Source: Bacteroidales bacterium (GTDB taxonomy: Bacteria > Bacteroidota > Bacteroidia > Bacteroidales > UBA10428). Taken from it: a stretch of DNA of 64,000 nucleotides. Both the position numbers and the translations under genes were made by a program. Where the stretch lies: the NCBI GenBank assembly GCA_016938235.1, contig JAFGVA010000168.1, positions 1 to 64,000 of the forward strand, given 5' to 3'. This document shows, one piece after another, positions 30,609 to 38,838 of the stretch. Under the pieces are notes generated by a model. It saw only the letters and a program-made list of their open reading frames with translations. It was not told the origin of the DNA and ran no database searches. Position 1 is the stretch's first letter, and the number at the start of each line of letters is the position of its first letter.

Positions 30609-33600
30609 ATGAAATCTATGTGTAAAAGACAAATTTCAAACCTTTTTTCGTTAAAGAAATTTTGTTTGCTATTTATGACAATAGCTCTTGTTTCTTTAGC
30701 CGGAGAGGTTAGTGTTTTTGCAGGCTCTCCCAAACAGGATGGCAAGCTTATTAAAGGAACTGTAAAGGAGGCCAGAACCCAGACTCCTTTGCCAGGTGTT
30801 GCAGTTGTTATTAAAGGTACAAGCGAAGGTACAATTACCGATATCGATGGTAATTTTGCCTTGGAGGCAGGTCCTGCTGATGTACTTATGTTTAGGTATA
30901 TCGGGTATATCGAAGAATCAGTTTTAGTGGGTGAACAAACCTTCATTGAAGTTGATTTAGACGAAGACCTTTACGGAATCGACGAAATTGTTGTGACCGG
31001 TTATGGTGTTCAGAAAAAAAGTGATTTAACAGGTTCTATAGCTTCTGTTTCTTCAGAAAAGCTAAATAGTGTGCCTATTCCAAGTGTTGAGCATGCTCTG
31101 CAGGGTATGGCTGCCGGTGTAAATATTATACCAAAATCGGGTAAACCTGGCGAAGGAGCAGTAATCCAGATTCGTGGGATAAGCTCTATCAATGGTTCAA
31201 GTCCTATAGTGCTTATCGATGGTGTAAGTGGCGATTTAAACAGTTTGAATCCTTCCGATATTGCCTCTATTGAGATATTGAAAGATGCTTCATCTGCTGC
31301 TATTTATGGATCTACTGGTGGTAACGGTGTAATTCTTGTTACAACAAAAGCTGGAACATCTGGTAAAATGAAAGTTAGTGCCAACGTTTATCATGGTATC
31401 GAAAATCCTGTAAATACTGTCGATATGATGAATTCGCAGCAATACCGTGAGCTTTTGGAAGAACTGGCATCTCCAAGAGCAGCGGCTATTACAACAAATC
31501 CCGACACTCTGGGAAACTACGATTGGCAGGATATTGTCTTTCAGCCGGCAATTACCGACAATTATGATGTATCTTTATCGGGTGGTAATGAGGTTTCAAC
31601 CTACCTGTTCAGTACCAGTTTGAGTCAACAGGGCGGTATTGTTAAAAACACAGATTACCAGCGTTTTACCATGAGGTTAAACTCAGAACATAAAATAAAT
31701 AAGTATATCGTATTTGACGAGAAAATAACTTTTGTTAATCAATTAACCGAAGGTTTTGATCAATGGTACTGGCATAACTTCTATAACAACCCTATTGTAG
31801 GTGTAATTTCTATGGATCCTACAGTTCCGGCTTATGATGAGAACGGTGACTGGACCATCTCTCCTTTCAATGTTGGCAACCCTATGGTAGCGCTCGACAT
31901 GAAAGATAAGTTGCAAAAAAACAATAACCTGGAGGGTAATTTTGGTTTAAAAATTAACCTGCTTAAAGGATTAAGTTACCAAAGCAGAATTACCGGAAAA
32001 TTTGGTCTTTACGATGCCAAGGAATTTCAGGATACTTATTGGGCATCACCAACCCTTTACAACAACCAGAATGAGCTTATAATGAATATGAGCAAGGGTA
32101 TGTCTTATAATTTCCAGAACTATGTAAATTATGTGGTTACTCTTGGCCAAAACCACAACATTTCGGCTATGGCCGGTATGGAAGCCAGCAAATGGTGGGG
32201 TTACGATATTAGCGGAACCAGGGTTGATTTACCAAGTTCTGACGTAAATATGCTTTATTTCACAAAATCAACCAATGGAGAAGCTGATCTTCAGAATGTA
32301 AATGGTTCTGGTTATTTGGGTGCAAACCAGGCATATTTTGGCCGTTTGAATTATGATTTTATGTCACGGTATCTTTTAACCGTAAACGTGCGTCGCGATG
32401 GTGCATATAATTTGGCTCCTGCATACCGCTGGGGTACATTCCCGTCGTTCTCTGTGGGTTGGAAATTTACCGAAGAAGCCTTTATGCAAAACATTCCGTT
32501 TATCAGTACCGGTAAGGTGCGTTTCGGTTATGGTCAAACAGGGGCAAACGGTCCTGGTGGATTCCCTTATTTATCACAAGTTATTACCCGGGCAGAATTC
32601 AGGTATACAGTTGATGGTACAACCACTCAGGTTGGTACAGCACCAAATCAAATTGCCAATCCCGATTTACACTGGGAATCAGTTAACATGTCGAACCTGG
32701 GTTTAGATATGACTTTTCTGGATAACCGTCTGACTTTAACTGCTGATGTTTTCAATAAGGTGAGCGAGGGTATGATACTGGAAAAAGAAACCAGTTCGAT
32801 TGCCGGAACATTCAATGGATCTGATCCTCAGGTTAATTTTGGAAGCGTAAGTAACAAAGGTATTGAAATAACTGCTGGTGCCCGCAAATATACAGGCGAA
32901 TTAACAGGGTCAATAGACTTCAATTTTTCTGCTGTGAAGAATGAAGTAGTTTCATTGGCTGCCGATTCAATGCAAGCTGGTGCAGTACATACTGTTTCCC
33001 CTACAAGTATTACCATGATGGGACAACCTATAGCTCAATTCTACGGCTTACAAATTGAAAGAATGTTCACAGAAAACGATCCAACTGTTACCGATGCAGA
33101 TGGAAATGTTTTTATTACAAGCCAGACCAGCTATGTTGATGAAGAAGGTAATACAGTGTATGCTCAACCCGACGCAAGACCCGGCGATGCAAAATTTGTA
33201 GATGTTAATGGTGATGGTATTATTGACAATGCTGACAAAGTTATACTTGGAAGTCCGCATCCAAAATTCACCTATGGCTTCACCTTAAACTTAGCGTATA
33301 AAGGCTTTGACTTATCTGCTTTCATTAATGGTACTTATGGAAATAAAATAATGAACGGTACAAAGCAATACCTTTATAATCCGGTTGGTTATGGTAACAG
33401 AGGCGCAGCTTTTGCTGACCGCTATCGCGATGAGGTTGTTAAAAATGGAGTAGTGGTAGTTCAGGAAAACCACAATACTGATATTTATCGTGTTTCGGCC
33501 GACACTTATACAAAAATGTCCGATTTCTTTGTTGAAGATGGTTCATTCGTTCGATTAAGAAATCTAACTCTCGGATACACAATCCCTAAATCGCTTACTG

Positions 33601-33797
33601 AAAAAGTTGGCGTTGAAAGACTAAGAGTTTATGCCGGTGGTAAAAATTTAGTAACCTTTACAAAATATACAGGATTAAATCCTGAAGTTGGAGGTCTGGA
33701 TGGAAGTGAAACTACACAAACCCTTACTATGGGTGTTGATATAGGATTGTATCCGGTTTCTAAAATGATGTACTTCGGAGCTAATCTGACTTTCTAA
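30609..33797 (+). CDS. SusC-like TonB-dependent outer-membrane transporter (second locus)
   Basis: Imports oligosaccharides with its SusD partner. Seen in 1062 residues: a long signal region (about 1-38), carboxypeptidase-regulatory-like domain (about 45-130, TPLPGVAVVIKGTSEGT), plug (about 135-250, IVVTGYGVQKKSDLTG, IQIRGISSINGSSP, EILKDASSAAIYGSTGG), and a beta-barrel ending in GANLTF. It is only distantly similar to the first SusC, so it is not a recent duplication. susD follows after 18 bases. Cargo is inferred to be arabinoxylan-type oligosaccharides from the neighbouring GH43 and GH10 genes. Confidence 0.95.
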   Translation: MKSMCKRQISNLFSLKKFCLLFMTIALVSLAGEVSVFAGSPKQDGKLIKGTVKEARTQTPLPGVAVVIKGTSEGTITDIDGNFALEAGPADVLMFRYIGYIEESVLVGEQTFIEVDLDEDLYGIDEIVVTGYGVQKKSDLTGSIASVSSEKLNSVPIPSVEHALQGMAAGVNIIPKSGKPGEGAVIQIRGISSINGSSPIVLIDGVSGDLNSLNPSDIASIEILKDASSAAIYGSTGGNGVILVTTKAGTSGKMKVSANVYHGIENPVNTVDMMNSQQYRELLEELASPRAAAITTNPDTLGNYDWQDIVFQPAITDNYDVSLSGGNEVSTYLFSTSLSQQGGIVKNTDYQRFTMRLNSEHKINKYIVFDEKITFVNQLTEGFDQWYWHNFYNNPIVGVISMDPTVPAYDENGDWTISPFNVGNPMVALDMKDKLQKNNNLEGNFGLKINLLKGLSYQSRITGKFGLYDAKEFQDTYWASPTLYNNQNELIMNMSKGMSYNFQNYVNYVVTLGQNHNISAMAGMEASKWWGYDISGTRVDLPSSDVNMLYFTKSTNGEADLQNVNGSGYLGANQAYFGRLNYDFMSRYLLTVNVRRDGAYNLAPAYRWGTFPSFSVGWKFTEEAFMQNIPFISTGKVRFGYGQTGANGPGGFPYLSQVITRAEFRYTVDGTTTQVGTAPNQIANPDLHWESVNMSNLGLDMTFLDNRLTLTADVFNKVSEGMILEKETSSIAGTFNGSDPQVNFGSVSNKGIEITAGARKYTGELTGSIDFNFSAVKNEVVSLAADSMQAGAVHTVSPTSITMMGQPIAQFYGLQIERMFTENDPTVTDADGNVFITSQTSYVDEEGNTVYAQPDARPGDAKFVDVNGDGIIDNADKVILGSPHPKFTYGFTLNLAYKGFDLSAFINGTYGNKIMNGTKQYLYNPVGYGNRGAAFADRYRDEVVKNGVVVVQENHNTDIYRVSADTYTKMSDFFVEDGSFVRLRNLTLGYTIPKSLTEKVGVERLRVYAGGKNLVTFTKYTGLNPEVGGLDGSETTQTLTMGVDIGLYPVSKMMYFGANLTF

Positions 33798-33815
33798 GAC
33801 AACAAAGTTTATCAA

Positions 33816-35513
33816 ATGAAAAAAAATAAAATTATGAATATAAGAGTATTGAAATATGTATTATTTCTGCTGTCAGGAATTGCGCTTACAGGTTGCAGCT
33901 CTGACTTTCTGGATGATATTAAGCCGCAGGCAGCAGAAAACAGTGCATCGTTCTATTTAACACAGGACCATGCCGAGCAGGCAATTATTGCAGCTTATTC
34001 CCAGTTTAATAACATTGGAATATGGGATGTTAATATATTACAACGGCTAGGTGATATTCCTTCAGATGATGCAGAACCAGGTGGAGAGGATGTAACTGAT
34101 TGTCCTAATCTGCAAGATTTTGGTCGCCTCACTCCATTAACAACTGAAGGTATTTACAATGAAGTTTTCGGAACACTTTATCGTGGAATTTACTTTAGCA
34201 ATATCGCAATAGAAGAAATTCCCGGAATTATAGAAACAGATCCGGAAGCAGATCCCGAAATAATTAACCGGAGAGTTGCTGAAGCAAAATTTCTGCGTGC
34301 AATAAATTATTTTTATCTTACAATGATTTATGGAGGAGTTCCTTTGGTTGATCATGTATTGGGTGCCAGTGAATTTCAGCAGCCACGTGCCGACATTAAG
34401 GAAATTTACAACCTGATTGAGCAGGATTTAAAAGATGCAATTGCAGTTCTTCCCGAAAGAAGTGGATATAATTCTTCATCTCCAGATGTTCCAGGTGAAT
34501 ATGGACGTGCTTCAAAAGGTGCAGCTCAGGCTTTACTTGGTCGTCTTTATCTTCATGAATCATCTTATGCCAAGAATTACGGCGGTAAAGATGCAAGATT
34601 CGATGGTATGACCCAACGTTGGGGCGAAGCTTTACAAGTTTCAGAGGAAGTAATTAACTCTGGCGAATATGAATTGCTAGGTATCAATGGTGAAACATAT
34701 AATTCCTGGAGAGGTCCTGCAACCAACGGATATCGGTACATTTTTACTTCTGATGGTGATAATAGCAAAGAAAGTGTATTTGAAATTCAGTGTGTTCAGG
34801 AGCAGCTTGGCTGGTCTGCAGCCCGTGGTAATGCTCTGGCACAATGGAGCGCTTCACGCTATTATTATGCCGATGACGGAGCAGTTACAACTACAGGTAT
34901 GTGGGGTTTTGGTGTTCCTACCCAGGCAGTTTTCGATGCATTTGAACCAGGCGATCCTCGTTTGGAATCTTCAATGGCTTGGGAAGGTGGTGCCGATTCA
35001 ATGCAAACTTCAAACGGAAAATGGGTTCCTTATTGTTTCGATCATTGTATTACTAAAATATACTCTACCAAATGGGAAGCTTCTTCAGCAGAATTTAAAG
35101 ATCTTGGTGGTCCCTGGCATGGAGCCCCACAGAATATTCCGCTTATTCGTTTTTCCGAAGTATACCTGAATGCTGCAGAAGCTGCATTTGAAAGCGGAAA
35201 TACGGCTAAAGCACTTGAATATGTGAATAAAGTTCGTGAGCGTGCCCGTATGTGTGGAACTACCGGAGTACCTGCAGCTCTTACTGCCATTACTTTGGAA
35301 GATATTCAGAACGAACGCAGGATTGAGTTCACTGCCGAAGGTAAACGTTTCTACGATATTGTAAGGTGGGGACTTGCAGCAGACTTGCTGAATAAACCCA
35401 CCCTTGATGGTTTTGATAGAAAGTTTGTTGTTGGAAAACATGAGTTTCATCCTTTACCAGAACGTGAGGTATATCTGAGCGGTGGCAAATTGGAACAATA
35501 TCCCGGCTGGTAG
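33816..35513 (+). CDS. SusD/RagB-like glycan-binding lipoprotein (second locus)
   Basis: 565 residues. Lipoprotein signal with lipobox LTGCSS, then the SusD fold: N-terminal helices, EAKFLRAINYFYLTMIYGG, a TPR-like core with AQALLGRLYLHE, and the C-terminal NERRIEFTAEGKRFYDIVRWG and HEFHPLPERE. An internal Met (MNIRV) at residue 7 is an alternative start. It is the partner of the SusC just upstream and is followed by a good terminator, so susC and susD form a unit separate from the enzyme genes behind them. Confidence 0.95.
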   Translation: MKKNKIMNIRVLKYVLFLLSGIALTGCSSDFLDDIKPQAAENSASFYLTQDHAEQAIIAAYSQFNNIGIWDVNILQRLGDIPSDDAEPGGEDVTDCPNLQDFGRLTPLTTEGIYNEVFGTLYRGIYFSNIAIEEIPGIIETDPEADPEIINRRVAEAKFLRAINYFYLTMIYGGVPLVDHVLGASEFQQPRADIKEIYNLIEQDLKDAIAVLPERSGYNSSSPDVPGEYGRASKGAAQALLGRLYLHESSYAKNYGGKDARFDGMTQRWGEALQVSEEVINSGEYELLGINGETYNSWRGPATNGYRYIFTSDGDNSKESVFEIQCVQEQLGWSAARGNALAQWSASRYYYADDGAVTTTGMWGFGVPTQAVFDAFEPGDPRLESSMAWEGGADSMQTSNGKWVPYCFDHCITKIYSTKWEASSAEFKDLGGPWHGAPQNIPLIRFSEVYLNAAEAAFESGNTAKALEYVNKVRERARMCGTTGVPAALTAITLEDIQNERRIEFTAEGKRFYDIVRWGLAADLLNKPTLDGFDRKFVVGKHEFHPLPEREVYLSGGKLEQYPGW

Positions 35514-35581
35514 AATTATTTCTGCAAAAGAACATTGAATGGATTGCTAAGACTTTTCGTTTAAATGTTAAAACATATATG

Positions 35582-35615
35582 AAAAGGAGCACCCGGGTTT
35601 TTGGGTGCCCCTTTT
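35582..35615 (+). terminator. Rho-independent terminator after second susD
   Basis: Thirteen-base arms AAAAGGAGCACCC and GGGTGCCCCTTTT with one mismatch, then CTTTATA. It separates susCD from the GH10 gene. Confidence 0.8.
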
Positions 35616-35644
35616 CTTTATAAAAAATGAAATCTGTTTTTTTT

Positions 35645-35662
35645 ACTATGTGAAAACATAGT
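35645..35662. promoter_or_regulatory. Short palindrome upstream of GH10
   Basis: ACTATGT and ACATAGT, separated by GAAA, lie about 90 bases before the GH10 start. It could be an operator, but a 7-bp arm in AT-rich DNA is weak evidence. Confidence 0.25.
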
Positions 35663-35751
35663 TAGTAGGCTGCCTGTCTGTTATTTAACAGTAAATTCAC
35701 AACCGGATTTACAAATCCATTTCAGTTAATAAATAACTAAACTAGAAACAC

Positions 35752-38670
35752 ATGAAAACAAAAGTTTTGGCTTATGCTAAAAGACACTTCCTGTTTTTAA
35801 TTTTATTTTTATTCTCAGTTTGTATAAATGCACAATACCAGGAATGGTATGAAAATGCGCAGGAGAGAATAGATACACTGCGTAAGGGAGATTTCGGAGT
35901 TAAAATTCTTGATAAAAACGGACAACCCTACCAGGGAAGCGTTAAGTTGAGTCTGTCAAAACATGAATTCCCATTTGGAATTGCCTTCGATTTATACGAA
36001 GGTGCAGTGAATAATGGTAATTCCTATACTACAACTTCTACTGTTACAGCACCAGAAGATGCAGAAATATACCAATCCGAAAGGTGGTATTCTTACATTG
36101 CCTATGCTATACCGGTCGAAGCTGGAAGGAATTATATTGTCACTCTAAAATTTGCTGAGGTTTATTTCGATAATCCAAATTCAAGAATATTAAATGCTAA
36201 CATAGAGGGTGAACCCTTTCTTACAAATTTTGATGCTCTGAATGCTGCAGGAGGCAAAAATATAGCAATAGATACTTCTTTAGCACTAACTTCGTCAGAT
36301 ACAACTATAAACATTGAATTAGTTTCCATTCTGGATAATGCTGCCATTAAGGGTATTGAAATTCAAACAGCAGAAGGCGACTGGAAATTAAAAATTAACT
36401 GCGGAGGTGGCGAACTAACCACTTCAGATGGAAACTTTTACCAGTCAGATGAAGACTATTATGATTTAAATGCTCCAAGAATTCCATCAGAAGAACAATG
36501 GATGAAAGCTGCAATGCAAAAATATTTTAACTACGGGGTTTCTGGTAACTCCTTCAAATGGAGTGGTATTCAGCCTCAACATACTACCCCCGATTATACC
36601 AATTTTGAACATGCTGTTGACTGGACACAAAGTATTGGTTGGGATTTAAGAGCGCACACACTCTTGTGGGGTGGTGATGACGATCATTCTATGCCAGGCT
36701 GGATAAGAAGCCTTCCAACACCACAACAAATAACAGATACCTGCAAAATGCGCGTGCAACGCGAGGTTTCGTGCTATAAAGGTATTGTCAAAGAATACGA
36801 TGTAATTAATGAGCCATTAACCGGTCATGCCGATTGGTTAAGAAATACAGTAGGCGATTCCATACTTTGGAATTGCTTCAAATGGGCGCGCGAAGTCGAC
36901 CCCGATGCAGAATTATACATAAACGATTATAATGTTGAATTAAACTGGGGACAAGCAGCAGAATACCGCGATCTTGTATTAAGAATACTGGAAAATGGAG
37001 GTCCTGTGACTGGTATTGGAATTCAGGCTCATTTCTGGGATTGCTGCAGACCAAATGTAAATGAAGTAGTAAATAACTTTAACATTTTAGCAGAGACCGG
37101 ATTGCCTCTTAGATTAACAGAATACGATTGGGGAACTAATTTAACGGAGGAACAGCAGGTAGATGATTTTATTATGGTTGCCACTATAGCTTATTCTCAC
37201 CCTTCGGTAAATGGAATGATTTGCTGGGGCTTAAGCGATAATGGTGCCTGGAGAGAAAATACCGGTTTTTTTGATTCTAACCACCGCCCTAAATTAGCCG
37301 CCGATACTCTTTTGTATCTTACCAAAAAATTGTGGGCGACTAATTTTGATACCACTCTTACTAACACCGATGATTTACTTTTTAATGCATATTACGGAGA
37401 TTATACCATTGAGGTAGAATATGACGATACAATAAGAGTATTCACAGTTCCTTGTTTAGAGGCAAATGCTGATTCTGTTTTTGTTCTTTCAATGAACAAT
37501 GCTGTAATTAAAGGGCCAGAACTGCTTGAAGCTAAATTATTAAGCGACACTTCTGTTTCGCTTGTTTTCGATAAACCACTTCAGGCAGAATCTATATTCG
37601 GAGGCAACTTTAAATTCTTTTCAAATAACTTACTAAAAATAGAGCGTGTTAAAAGGGATACTGAAAATGAAAATACCCTGATATTAACACTTCAAAATTC
37701 TATTACACCCGAGGATTATCTTAGTGTTTCTTATTTTCCGGGATTTTTGAAAGCAACAGATGGTTCAACTGCAAATGCTTTTGGTCCCGATCCTGTAGAA
37801 AACCTTACCCGTGGTATAATAGCTGCCGAAGTTATTAATGATGGACTTGAAATCGAACTTACTTTCAATGAAGATGTTGAAAATCTCTCAGAAAATGGAG
37901 CCTCATTTACAGTTGCTGACAATGGTACACCTGTAGAGGTTGTTGCTGTGGGCGACGATGGAGTTAATTTTTCAAAAGCAGTAGTTACACTTTCAGAAGC
38001 TCTGACAAGCACCAGCAAACCTGTGGTTAAATATACTAAGGGTAACCTGAAACCTGTTACTGGTTTTGATTTTCAATCTACACAGCTTTCGGTAACCAAT
38101 CTTTGGCCAAAAGTAGTTCGTGCTGAGCTGTCAACCAACGGCAATAAGCTTGATGTTTTGTTTAATACTTTACTGATTAATCTTGAGGAAAATATCGATG
38201 CTTTTGTAATACTGGCAAATGATGAACCAATAGAAATAAGCAGCATATCAGAGACAGGTAAAGATTCAAGCATCGTTAGCTTTAACCTGAATTCAAGCAT
38301 TAGCTCTTCTTCAACGGTGACTATATCTTATACCAAAGGTACGGTTAAAGGCCAAAATGGTAACAGTCTGGCAAACATCGAGGCTAAAGCTGTAGTCAAT
38401 AACTCAAACTACACAAGTATAATTCAGAGTCTGTCAGATAAGATAAAAATATTCCCTAATCCGGCTTCGAACCAAATAACAATTACTTCAGATGAGTTTA
38501 TTAATGAAGTGTTGGTGTTCGATATGACCGGTAAATGTATGGTTCATGAAAATCTTGGCTCAACAGTTAAGTCATACAATTTATCAGTAGAACTTGAATC
38601 TGGTTTATACTATGTTGAAGTAAAAGGAAACTCAGGATCAGATTTAACAAAACTAATAATCAGGAATTAA
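35752..38670 (+). CDS. Secreted GH10 xylanase with malectin-like insertion, adhesion-type repeats and T9SS tail
   Basis: 972 residues: signal peptide (1-25), the first GH10 strands (about 44-84, HEFPFGIAFDLY), an inserted malectin-like binding domain (about 86-240), then the rest of the GH10 barrel (about 246-540) with acid/base Glu354 in DVINEPLT and nucleophile Glu457 in LTEYDWG. After it come two or three SwmB/Ig-like beta domains (about 595-885) and a T9SS tail from KIFPNP. Within the insert the usual first malectin strand (KINCGGGE, 214-221) comes after the rest of the domain, so the insert appears circularly permuted. An insertion at this point of GH10 is known for some gut Bacteroides xylanases. 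The sorting tail is very like that of the next gene. A strong terminator follows. Confidence 0.9.
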   Translation: MKTKVLAYAKRHFLFLILFLFSVCINAQYQEWYENAQERIDTLRKGDFGVKILDKNGQPYQGSVKLSLSKHEFPFGIAFDLYEGAVNNGNSYTTTSTVTAPEDAEIYQSERWYSYIAYAIPVEAGRNYIVTLKFAEVYFDNPNSRILNANIEGEPFLTNFDALNAAGGKNIAIDTSLALTSSDTTINIELVSILDNAAIKGIEIQTAEGDWKLKINCGGGELTTSDGNFYQSDEDYYDLNAPRIPSEEQWMKAAMQKYFNYGVSGNSFKWSGIQPQHTTPDYTNFEHAVDWTQSIGWDLRAHTLLWGGDDDHSMPGWIRSLPTPQQITDTCKMRVQREVSCYKGIVKEYDVINEPLTGHADWLRNTVGDSILWNCFKWAREVDPDAELYINDYNVELNWGQAAEYRDLVLRILENGGPVTGIGIQAHFWDCCRPNVNEVVNNFNILAETGLPLRLTEYDWGTNLTEEQQVDDFIMVATIAYSHPSVNGMICWGLSDNGAWRENTGFFDSNHRPKLAADTLLYLTKKLWATNFDTTLTNTDDLLFNAYYGDYTIEVEYDDTIRVFTVPCLEANADSVFVLSMNNAVIKGPELLEAKLLSDTSVSLVFDKPLQAESIFGGNFKFFSNNLLKIERVKRDTENENTLILTLQNSITPEDYLSVSYFPGFLKATDGSTANAFGPDPVENLTRGIIAAEVINDGLEIELTFNEDVENLSENGASFTVADNGTPVEVVAVGDDGVNFSKAVVTLSEALTSTSKPVVKYTKGNLKPVTGFDFQSTQLSVTNLWPKVVRAELSTNGNKLDVLFNTLLINLEENIDAFVILANDEPIEISSISETGKDSSIVSFNLNSSISSSSTVTISYTKGTVKGQNGNSLANIEAKAVVNNSNYTSIIQSLSDKIKIFPNPASNQITITSDEFINEVLVFDMTGKCMVHENLGSTVKSYNLSVELESGLYYVEVKGNSGSDLTKLIIRN

Positions 38671-38699
38671 TAAAATAATTTTATTGATTGTTGAGAGGA

Positions 38700-38737
38700 A
38701 CAAAGCGATCTGTTTAAAAAAAATCAGATCGCTTTGT
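38700..38737 (+). terminator. Rho-independent terminator after GH10
   Basis: Perfect 13-bp arms ACAAAGCGATCTG and CAGATCGCTTTGT around an A-rich loop, followed by CATTTTC. Confidence 0.8.
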
Positions 38738-38838
38738 CATTTTCTCCACGCGATTACACAAAAATAATCTGTGTAGTTCATTATGCATGAATAAGAAGAA
38801 TTGAATAGAAAGAAAAATTGAAAGAAAAATTCGAACTG

